Positions 16,689 through 25,800 of a stretch of 64,000 bases of DNA are shown here, in pieces. The first letter of the stretch is position 1, and each line of letters opens with the position of its first letter. The DNA comes from Polyangiaceae bacterium (GTDB lineage: Bacteria > Myxococcota_A > Polyangia > Polyangiales > Polyangiaceae). The translations under genes and the position numbers were made by a program. The stretch lies in assembly GCA_016715885.1 (NCBI GenBank), contig JADJXL010000015.1:682001-746000 (forward strand), given 5' to 3'. The notes beneath the pieces are model-generated. The model saw nothing but the letters and a program-made list of their open reading frames with translations. It searched no databases and was not told where the DNA came from.

Positions 16689-16888
16689 ATCAAATGAGGT
16701 TGCTCGTCGCGGCGGCACCGTAAATCACTGCTTTCGTGAATCAATTGTATATTGGTGTTTTCGCGGCACTTGAATGGTCGTCCGTATCACGGTGTTGCAT
16801 GCTCGAGTCGCGCGGCGATTTTCGAGCAAGGGGTGTGGCATTTTTCGAACGGCGGCGCCCGGTGATGTGAGGTATTGAGGGGATTGCA
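16689..16888 (+). promoter_or_regulatory. Leader region of PKS E with an AT-rich island
   Basis: In otherwise GC-rich DNA, 16720-16765 is AT-rich and contains TATATT at 16748-16753, a possible -10 box, inside a short inverted repeat CAAT-TGTAT-ATTG. No matching -35 box is visible. At the far end GAGGGG (16877-16882) lies 6 nt before ATG 16889 and supports that start of PKS E. Confidence 0.3.
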
Positions 16889-19800
16889 ATGGCGACACGC
16901 CCGTCCTCCGGAGGCTCGACGCTCGAGCGTGCTTTGCATGCACTCGAAAAAATGGAGGCAAAGCTCGCGGCTGCCGAGCGGGCGAAGTTTGCGCCGATTG
17001 CCATCATCGGCATGGGTTGTCGGTTTCCCGGTGGAGCATCGAACCCGGCGAGCTTTTGGCACGCGCTTCGAGCGGGTGTTCACGCGATCATCGAAGTTCC
17101 GGCGGCGCGTTGGGGGGTTTCGAGAACCGCGCCGCAGCCAGCAGCACATTGGGCCGGGCTCTTGGAAGGCATCGATCAATTCGATGGCCAATTCTTCGGA
17201 CTCGGCCGCCACGAAGCTGCCGACATGGATCCCCAGCAGCGCCTTCTCTTGGAAGTTGCATGGGAAACGGTGGAAAATGCAGGTGTCGTACCGAGTCGCA
17301 TGACCGGTACCAAGACCGGCGTCTTCGTCGGCATTTCATCACGCGAATACAGTGATTTGGTCGCCGGGTCGACGACCGAGCCGCGGCCCTACGTGATCAC
17401 GGGAAATGCGTCGTCTTTTGCCGCGAGCCGAATCGCTTATCACTTGGGCTTGCGTGGCCCCTCCATGAGCGTCGATACCGCGTGCTCATCATCCCTCGTC
17501 GCATTGCATCTGGCTTGTCAAAGCTTGCGTCGAGGCGAATGCGACATGGCGCTCGTCGGGGGGGTCAACCTCATTTTATCCCCGGAAACGTCGAATCTGC
17601 TCGCATCCCTACAAATCTTGTCCCCGGATGGGCGTTGTCGAACGTTCGATGCGCACGCCAACGGATACGTTCGGGCCGAGGGGGCGGGTTTCATTTTGAT
17701 CGAGCGGCTTTCGGATGCCCATCGGCACGATGATCAAATTCATGCGATCATCCGAGGCTCGGCGGCAAATCAAAATGGCAGGGCAATGAGTCTCACCGCG
17801 CCGAATGGTCAGGCGCAGGCCGACGTCATTCGTGCGGCATTGCAAGATGCGCGCGTGGCCGCCGATCAAATTGGGTATGTCGAGGTGCATAGCAACGGCT
17901 CGCCTCTTGGCGATTCCGTCGAGCTCGAAGCTTTGCGACAAGTCCTCGGGCAACCACGAAAGGACGGCAGCCATTGCGTGCTCGGTTCCGTCAAGTCGTG
18001 CATTGGCCATGCCGAAGCAGCATCGGGCATGGCATCACTCATCAAAGCCGTGCTGGTTTTGAGCCACGACACCATTCCGCGCAACTTGAATTTCGAATCG
18101 CTCACGCCTCACGCAAACATCAGCGACACGTCGCTCGTGATTCCGGTTGAAGAAATGGCGTGGAAACGCACGAACGTGCCGCGATTCGTCGGCGTGAGCG
18201 CGACGGGGCTGAGCGGGACGAATGCGCACGTCGTGCTCGAAGAACCCCCCATCACGCATCGCGCGCAAGACAAAATCGAAAGACCTTTTCATCTATTCGT
18301 ATTGTCTGGGAAAACGAGCAATGCGCTTCGTGATCAAGCAAAGCAGTCATTGCGGCATCTTGCTGCACATGCCGAGCTTCCGCTGGGGGACCAATGTCAT
18401 ACGCTCGGCGCGGGGCGCATGCACTTCGATCATCGCTTTGCAGCGGTCGTGGCCACGTCCGCCGACGCGACCGGACAACTCAGCGATTATCTCGATGGAG
18501 TGGCCAGCGCGTATCTGACGGGGCATGTCGAAAACATTTCTGCACGTCGGCGTATCGCATTCGTGTTCACGGGACGAGGTGCCCAAGTGCGGGCCATTCT
18601 GGGGGCCGTTCGAGCCGTTCCGCCGGCGCTTCGGGATGCATTACGACACGCAGACGATGCCGTGCACGCGCTCGTCGGTCGGCGCGTTGCACACCTCCTC
18701 GAAGCCGAAAACTCCGATGCGTCGCCGCAAGCTTCCATCGATGAAGATATCGCGTTGTTTCTTCTCCAATATGCACTCGTCGAGCTATGGCGCTCGTGGG
18801 GATTCGAGCCTGCCGTGGTTGCTGGCGATGGTATCGGGGAATGCGTCGCCGCGTGGGCTGCCGGCGCGCTGGATCTTTCGTCTGCTCTTGGTCTCGCCGT
18901 GGCGCTCGCTCGATTCGAGCAAAGTCAAGGTCGAGAGCACGAGCAACTTTCGAGGGAGTTGTCGCGTATTGTGGTCAAGGCGCCGAGGCACACGTTTCTA
19001 CCCAGCCTTGGTGATGCTTCTTCGAGTGCATCCCTGGGCACCAAGACGTATTGGACGCAGCGATTCGCCACCACCACCGACTGGGAACGCATCATTTCGC
19101 GGATTTCATCGCTTGGTTGTGACGCTTGTCTCGAGATTGGTCCCAGTCCGACGAAAATGGGGCGATCGACCGAAGGTCGCAATGCATTGCATGTCTTTCC
19201 TTCGTTGCGGCCGCGCGTGCCCGTTTACCGAGCGCTGCTCGAGAGCCTTGCAGGGCTTTACGTTCGCGGATTTTCCATTCGGTGGGAAGGATTGGACGGG
19301 CCGCATCCATATCGTCGAATCGCCATGCCGACGTACCCATTCCAGCGGCAACGTCATTGGTTTGGCAAGGCCAATGCATCGACGACGGAGCGGGTGGTCG
19401 CCCATGAACACCCGCTGCTTGGTCGCGCGCTGGAAGCACGAGCTGACAAGCCCGACGTTCGCACGTGGGAAAACATCTTGGACGATACCAGTCGTCGAGC
19501 CATCGGCGAACAATGCATTTCCACGGTCTCTTTGCTCGCATCGGGCGGCATCGTGGAAATGGCCGGAATGGCTGCGCGTGAGAGTTTGGGCAATACGCCT
19601 TGGGAAATGAACCTTTCGCTCGGTGACCCGCCCGCCTTCGATGACGCTGCCTCCGCGACGGTGCAGATCATTGCGACTCCCCAAGCCGATTCGAAAGTAT
19701 CCATTGGCATTTTTTTCCGGCCGCGCTCGGGCGCCCCATGGAAACGTGTAGCCAATGGCACCGCCGAACCCGTCGTGGCGCCGACGGATGATGAAGATAT

Positions 19801-22800
19801 CGCCCCGCCAAGCATGCGGCCTGGACGACGACAAAGCGTGCCGTCCGCCTGGTGGGAAAATCGACTCGAGTTGTTTGGCCTGGATGCGGAAGCGTTTCGT
19901 ATCGAGCAGTTATGGCGTCGGGATGGCGAAACGTTGGCGCATGTTTCGCTGGCCAATCCACGAGCCGCCAGCGCTTTTGCTCGAGCCGCCATCGCCATTT
20001 CGTCGATTTCTCAGCCCGCGGCATACGGCCGCTGGTGGATGATCGAGGCGGTCGAGGGATTTGCGATGAAGTCGGCGGCGCCCGTCGGCAGGTTGTGGCT
20101 GCGCCTGAATTGGCTCGCGAATGACGGTTATCGAGCTCGCATGTCCGCCGAATTCGTCGACGAAGAAGGCACGTTGACGGCATCCGTCAGGAGAATCGAC
20201 CTGCGCGCACAAGATCCCGCATCCGCGCTTCATGCGGCGGGAAAAGATTCGCTCGAAGACGCGATGTTCGATTTTGTTTGGAAAGAAAAACCGCCGTCGA
20301 CCACGCAACAGGCGGCTCGGCGCAGATGGCTCATTCTCGCAGATGCGGGCGGTATTGGTGCGGCGCTGACCTTGCATTTACAATCCGCGAATCAAACCGT
20401 GGTCACGTTTCCCGCAGCGGACATCGAAAAGCATGTCGACAAATTGGATCTGGTCCTCGGCGTCTCCGGTCCGTTCCATGGCGTCGTATACCTCGGTGCG
20501 CTCGATGGCGTGACGAACGATCAAACGCCTGTCTCCACGCTCGACGACATTCTCACGCGCGAAGCTACGACGACGCTGAGCATCATCGATCGCCTTGCTG
20601 CGCAAGTGTACGTTCCGCGGCTCTGGTTCGTGACCCGCGGCGCGCAATGCATTGGAGAAACGGCGCCCGCGATCGCTCGAGCAGCACTGTGGGGCTCATG
20701 GCGCGTGCTGTCGTTGGAACGCCCCGATATGCGCGGTGGTCTCATTGACCTCGATCCGGCCGATGACGATGCCGAGGCGGCTCGCTTGGCCCAGGCGCTC
20801 GTTACATTCGGCATCGATGACCACATGGCATTCCGAGCTGGGAAAACCCATGTAGCTCGCCTGGCCCGCATTCCCATTCCCCATCAGCAACCACTTGCGC
20901 TTCGTCCTGACCGAACGTACGTCATCACGGGTGCAAAAAGCCCGTTTGGCAGCGAAGTTGCGCGTTGGCTGGCGGATCGAGGCGCACGAAAGTTGCTGCT
21001 CGTGGAAATGGATTCGCCGGAGGATGGTGCATCCGATGTGCAAGGAGCGTCTGATGCATTGGCGAACCTCACGCGGACGCTCGATGCGCAAGGTGTTGCC
21101 GTCTTCGTTTCTCGCGTGAATTTCGCGGACGTGGGTGCCATCGAGAGAATCGTATCCGAGGCGAATCCGCCCATTGGTGGATTCATTGATGCCGCAGGGA
21201 CCATGGATCAGAACATCCATCACCTTGCGACCGCGGATGCGACGGCCATATTTCAAAAAGCAATGCGCGCAAAATCATTGCCGATGTGGGCATTTCACTT
21301 GGCGACGCTGCGGCACACTGTTGATTTCTTCGTTACATTTTCATCCATTACGTCTGCATTGGGGTGGGATGGCGTGGGTGCGGATGCATTTGCGTCTGCA
21401 TTTGCCGACGCCGTCATTCGCATGCGACATCGTATCGGGCTTCCGGGAACCGCTGTTCACATTGCATTCCCCAATGAAGTTCGGCCTGGCCGCACGGACC
21501 TGGAAAATCAGTTGCTCGCAGCGGGATTTCAGGCAATGCCGGCGGCGCTGTCGCTGGAGGCCATGGAGCGGCTGGTCGTGTATCGGCATTCTGTGGCGAC
21601 GGCTGCGTGGGTGGATTGGGATTTGTTCGACTTGGCGCGAGGTAACAGCACGGGCCGATCGCTCGTCGAGGGGCTCGTGGGCGGCCGCAATGTGCGCACG
21701 GGTCCAGCCGCCATGCAACGTCGCATCGTGGGCGCGCCGCCCGAGCAGGCGCGCCATTTCGTGGAAAACGTCATTCGCGGCGAAATTGCACGCGTTTTGG
21801 GCACGGATCCGGACGACATCATTGCGCACGACCGGGAGCTTGCCTCGCTCGGCATGGATTCCATCATGAGCGTTCAGGTGCTCACGGGCATTACGGGTGC
21901 GCTCGGGGTGAACATTCCCACGAATGCGTTGCTCGAAAACCCCACCATCGAATCGCTTTCGCGCCGCGTCGTGGCTACTCTGCGTCGCGATCGGCGAATT
22001 GCCGACGAGGATGCGGTGATGGGTCCTGTGAGTCGCCGAGGGTTGCTCGTTGAATTCAATCGGGAGGGCGCCAAGCCGCCGCTCTTTTTTGCGCCTCCAA
22101 TCATGGGTTCGGCCCTCATTTTTCAATCGCTGGTGCAGCACATTTCAAAAGATCAACCCTTCTTCTCGTTCAATGCGCCTGGTGTCGATACCGATGTCCC
22201 TCCGTGCGATCGCATTCCTGTTCTCGCTGCGCGGTTCGTGGACGAGATGCGCAAAGCGCAATCCAAGGGTCCGTATTTGCTCGGTGGATACTCGTTCGGC
22301 GCGCTCGTCGCATTTGAAATGGCACACGTTCTCAGTCGAGCGGGCGAGGTGGTTGGGGCGCTCATTTTGGGGGACATTCCCCCGCTCGGGCAGCGCCACG
22401 ACGGCACGTCGCCTCTCGCGATCATGGCGCGTCTTTTCGATCTACCGATTGAAGAAATGGGCTTCGATTCGCTCGCTCCCGCGGAGCAAGCATCACAAAT
22501 GGCGCAAGCCATGGGCGAGCTGCTCATGTTGCCGTCATCGGTTGGTGAATCCGCTGCGCAATTGGGAGTTTATCGGGCCCATTTGAGCGCGATACAGGTC
22601 TACGTTCCAGAGCCATATTCAGGGCCCGTTACGCTCATTCGCACTCGCATGACTGCGCAAGCCGTAGCCAGCAGCGGCTTGGCAACCGACGATCCAACGC
22701 TGGGTTGGCAAGCTCTGTGTACTCGACCGGTGCGCGTTTGCGACGTCGCGGGTAATCACTTCAACGCCATCGTGGCGCCCGCAGTCTCCGAATTTGCTCG

Positions 22801-22828
22801 CGTTTTACAAGACGCACTTGGAGGCTGA
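16889..22828 (+). CDS. PKS E: terminal module KS-AT0-DH0-KR0-ACP-TE
   Basis: A 1979-residue type I PKS. A helical N-terminal docking segment (about 10-33) precedes KS (36-460) with Cys199, His334 (in HSNGSPLGD, normally HGTGTPLGD) and His374. The AT domain (555-830) has GDGIGE instead of GHSxGE, so the nucleophile at residue 648 is Gly, and GQGSQ is degraded to GRGAQ. The DH region (850-1110) has Gln875 for the catalytic His and Gly1047 for the catalytic Asp. The KR (1130-1600) has a broken cofactor loop (TGAKSPFG) and Asp1499 for the catalytic Tyr. ACP Ser1658 (GMDSIMS) and a thioesterase (1720-1979) with Ser1802 in GYSFG, Asp1829 and His1957 look intact. It probably accepts the finished chain from PKS D and releases it. 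It lies on the strand opposite PKS A-D, tail to tail with D. Confidence 0.93.
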   Translation: MATRPSSGGSTLERALHALEKMEAKLAAAERAKFAPIAIIGMGCRFPGGASNPASFWHALRAGVHAIIEVPAARWGVSRTAPQPAAHWAGLLEGIDQFDGQFFGLGRHEAADMDPQQRLLLEVAWETVENAGVVPSRMTGTKTGVFVGISSREYSDLVAGSTTEPRPYVITGNASSFAASRIAYHLGLRGPSMSVDTACSSSLVALHLACQSLRRGECDMALVGGVNLILSPETSNLLASLQILSPDGRCRTFDAHANGYVRAEGAGFILIERLSDAHRHDDQIHAIIRGSAANQNGRAMSLTAPNGQAQADVIRAALQDARVAADQIGYVEVHSNGSPLGDSVELEALRQVLGQPRKDGSHCVLGSVKSCIGHAEAASGMASLIKAVLVLSHDTIPRNLNFESLTPHANISDTSLVIPVEEMAWKRTNVPRFVGVSATGLSGTNAHVVLEEPPITHRAQDKIERPFHLFVLSGKTSNALRDQAKQSLRHLAAHAELPLGDQCHTLGAGRMHFDHRFAAVVATSADATGQLSDYLDGVASAYLTGHVENISARRRIAFVFTGRGAQVRAILGAVRAVPPALRDALRHADDAVHALVGRRVAHLLEAENSDASPQASIDEDIALFLLQYALVELWRSWGFEPAVVAGDGIGECVAAWAAGALDLSSALGLAVALARFEQSQGREHEQLSRELSRIVVKAPRHTFLPSLGDASSSASLGTKTYWTQRFATTTDWERIISRISSLGCDACLEIGPSPTKMGRSTEGRNALHVFPSLRPRVPVYRALLESLAGLYVRGFSIRWEGLDGPHPYRRIAMPTYPFQRQRHWFGKANASTTERVVAHEHPLLGRALEARADKPDVRTWENILDDTSRRAIGEQCISTVSLLASGGIVEMAGMAARESLGNTPWEMNLSLGDPPAFDDAASATVQIIATPQADSKVSIGIFFRPRSGAPWKRVANGTAEPVVAPTDDEDIAPPSMRPGRRQSVPSAWWENRLELFGLDAEAFRIEQLWRRDGETLAHVSLANPRAASAFARAAIAISSISQPAAYGRWWMIEAVEGFAMKSAAPVGRLWLRLNWLANDGYRARMSAEFVDEEGTLTASVRRIDLRAQDPASALHAAGKDSLEDAMFDFVWKEKPPSTTQQAARRRWLILADAGGIGAALTLHLQSANQTVVTFPAADIEKHVDKLDLVLGVSGPFHGVVYLGALDGVTNDQTPVSTLDDILTREATTTLSIIDRLAAQVYVPRLWFVTRGAQCIGETAPAIARAALWGSWRVLSLERPDMRGGLIDLDPADDDAEAARLAQALVTFGIDDHMAFRAGKTHVARLARIPIPHQQPLALRPDRTYVITGAKSPFGSEVARWLADRGARKLLLVEMDSPEDGASDVQGASDALANLTRTLDAQGVAVFVSRVNFADVGAIERIVSEANPPIGGFIDAAGTMDQNIHHLATADATAIFQKAMRAKSLPMWAFHLATLRHTVDFFVTFSSITSALGWDGVGADAFASAFADAVIRMRHRIGLPGTAVHIAFPNEVRPGRTDLENQLLAAGFQAMPAALSLEAMERLVVYRHSVATAAWVDWDLFDLARGNSTGRSLVEGLVGGRNVRTGPAAMQRRIVGAPPEQARHFVENVIRGEIARVLGTDPDDIIAHDRELASLGMDSIMSVQVLTGITGALGVNIPTNALLENPTIESLSRRVVATLRRDRRIADEDAVMGPVSRRGLLVEFNREGAKPPLFFAPPIMGSALIFQSLVQHISKDQPFFSFNAPGVDTDVPPCDRIPVLAARFVDEMRKAQSKGPYLLGGYSFGALVAFEMAHVLSRAGEVVGALILGDIPPLGQRHDGTSPLAIMARLFDLPIEEMGFDSLAPAEQASQMAQAMGELLMLPSSVGESAAQLGVYRAHLSAIQVYVPEPYSGPVTLIRTRMTAQAVASSGLATDDPTLGWQALCTRPVRVCDVAGNHFNAIVAPAVSEFARVLQDALGG

Positions 22829-22845
22829 CCCTCCGCTTTTGCCCA

Positions 22846-25800
22846 TCAGTCCAGGTATTTGCCCAGCATTGCGAGTTTCGCCTCGAGTCGCGCTTCGATA
22901 TCGTCCTCCACATCGCCTCCTTCGTCCGCGTGCGACGTTTCCGTAAAGGCAAGGACTGCGTGCTGAGCGTGCGATGGCGGCGGAGGTTGCGGTGGCGCGA
23001 ACGGCAATTGCTCGACCAGTTGTTCAGCCAGCGCAGCCGGAGTCGGGTAAGCGAATAGAAGCGCAGCCGGCAGTTTTAGTGCAAAGTCGGATTCGAGACG
23101 ATTACGCAGCTCGAGACTCATCAAGGAATCCATTCCGAGGTTCGAGAACGGCGCAGTTCGATCGATGCGATTGGGATCCATACGCAACACTTGCCCAATT
23201 CGCGTGCACAAATGTTCCTCGAGCAAGACGATGCGATCCTCGGGCAGGGCTTGTTGCAGCGTATCGAGGAGCGTATTCGAGGATCGAACCGTATGTGGCG
23301 GCTGCGGGGCAGGTTCATCCCGTTGAGGCGGCGATTCGAGCAGGATGTCGCGGGAAAACGGTGATCGCACCAATTGCGGAAATGCTGCGCGCGCGTTTTC
23401 ATGCTCGATGCGCAACACGTCGACGATCGGGCGCGGACGCTCGAGCACTTTTGCAAAGAATGCACTTCGCTCCTCGGGCGTGAACCGTTCGCTTCCGCAA
23501 GACGTGACTCGCTGGGTTTGGCCATCGGCGGTCGCGCCATGGGCGTCGCCAATCGCCCCCCAATGAATGGTCACAGCGGGCAATCCATCAGCTATTCGGG
23601 CGAAGCAAAGAGCGTCGGCAAAGGCATCCGCGACCGTTTCGCTGCCCCGCCCCGGCAAACCTAGAAGGTTGGTTGCGGACGAGAAGGTGATGAAAAAGTC
23701 GAGCTTCCGATCTCGCGTGGCAGCATGCAGGTTCCATGCGCCAAACAGTTTGGGCTCCAATGGTTTGAGGAATAGCTCTTCTTCCATGCTCGAAAGGGTT
23801 CGATCCGCCGAAATGGCGGCAGCATTCGCCACACCACGCAATGCCGGCATACCATGATCGATCTGCGACACGACGCTGTCCAATTCGGTTCGGTTGGCGA
23901 TGTTCGCTTGGAACGTGCGTACGCTGGCGCCTGAATTCTCCAATTCGCGAATCACAGCGCGCGCGGTTTCGTTTGGCAAACTCCGGGACACGAGCGCAAT
24001 GTGTCGACCTCCCCGTTGCACCATCCATTTCGCCAACGACAGACCCAACGTACCAAGGCCGCCTGCAATGAGGTACGTGCCATCGGCGCGGATCGATGCT
24101 TGCCGCGAGTGCGTAATCGAAATCGTCGCCTTGGGATCGGGCATACGAATGGCGATTTTACCAATGTGTCGAGCTTGTGCCATCAGGCGAAATGCCGCAT
24201 CGGCTTCACTTGCCGCAAACACGGTCAGGGGAAGCGGCTGGAAAGTACCGTCTTGGAACAGTCGCGCCACTTCGTCGAGCAATGCGGCGAATTGGTCGGG
24301 GCGATCCGCGGCCATGCCCACGAGGTCGATAGCGGTATACGATAGCGCCTTGCGGAAAGGCAGCAATCCTAGCTGGCTATTGCCATAGATGTCCTTTTTG
24401 CCAATTTCCAAAAAGCGCCCATAAGGAGCGAGCACTTCGAGACTCCTCACCAGCGCGTCGCCAGTCAGCGAATTCAATACGACGTCGACGCCGCGCCCTT
24501 GGGTTTTGGCAAGTACTTCGTCGGCAAAAGCAAGCGAGCGCGAATCCATGACATGCTCGATGCCGAGCGACCGTAGGTACGCGCGTTTTTCATCATTGCC
24601 AGCCGTGGCGAACACTTCTGCTCCGACCGATCGCGCATATTGAATGGCTGCCAGGCCCGTGCCCCCGGTCGCGGAGTGTATCAGGATTCGTTCGCCTCGC
24701 CGTAGTCGTGCGACATGATGCAGGGCCCAGTAAATGGTCATGAAGACGGAAGGAATCGTCGCCGCTTGCTCGAATGATAGTCCGGGCGGTTTTGGTACGA
24801 CGAAATCGGCGCGTAGCGTTACATGCGTCGCAAAGCTCGATGCAGCGGATGCCATGACGGCTTGACCGACATGCAGGTGCGTCACGCCATCTCCAACGGC
24901 GACGATTCGCCCCGAGCATTCACCGCCCAGGCGCAAGGCTTTTCGATCCATGCCGGGGTAAATTCCCATGGCTTTGAGCACATCGATGAAATTCAGGCCC
25001 GCTGCTTCAATTTCGATTTCTACTTCGCCGGCTCCAGGCGCCCGGCGGTCCAGGGGTTGCAATGCGAGCCCGTCCAATATTCCCGGTTGATCGATTTCCA
25101 GCACGTATGGGCGCATTGCCGCCGGCAAATGCTGCGCCGATGCCGTTCCAATACTGTCCCACTGGCCCCTTTCGAGCCGTGCGACGTAGCGACCATCGGG
25201 CCGGAATGCAATTTGATCCTCTTCGTCTCGCCCAAACAGCTCGCGCAATACGAGGTCGACCTCCTCGGTCATCGCTGTCGCAGGTAGGTCGATTCGGACG
25301 CACCCGAGGTTCGGGTGTTCCATTGCAATGAGCCGTCCGAAACCCCAAAGTGTCGATTGTGAAACCGCCGGAGCATCTGCGGCTACATCAATCGACTGCG
25401 CGCCCCGCGTGATGAAATGCAGTTTGGGTGTCTGTCGCCAATCCTGCTTCAAAATGGCTTGCGTGACACGCAATGCGCAAAGTGGCCCTCGGCGGACGTC
25501 AGCGGCAAGTGTCCCGTTCGTGGTCTCCTTCCATGGTGTCGCGTCGAGCGCACCACAATGGATGACCCCTTGACAGCCCAGTTTTCCAAATGCCGCCGCC
25601 AGCAATTTTTCCCAGTGCTGTGGATTGGTCGTATCGAGACGATAACCATCACCGACGAGGCGTTTGTAGCTTTCGCCATCGAGGATTTCCACGACTCTGC
25701 TGCCGCGCGCGCGCAATTGGTCGGCGAGCGCGGCTCCAAATCCATCACCATCGAGGATCACGAGCCAAGGACCGGTCTTCCATTCGATGCTTGGCGGCGC

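Noticed and set aside
15608..16718. Two long minus-strand frames (15608-16474 and 15831-16718)
   Set aside because: Both are antisense to the unknown helical protein, with Arg/Pro/Cys-rich composition and no recognisable motif.
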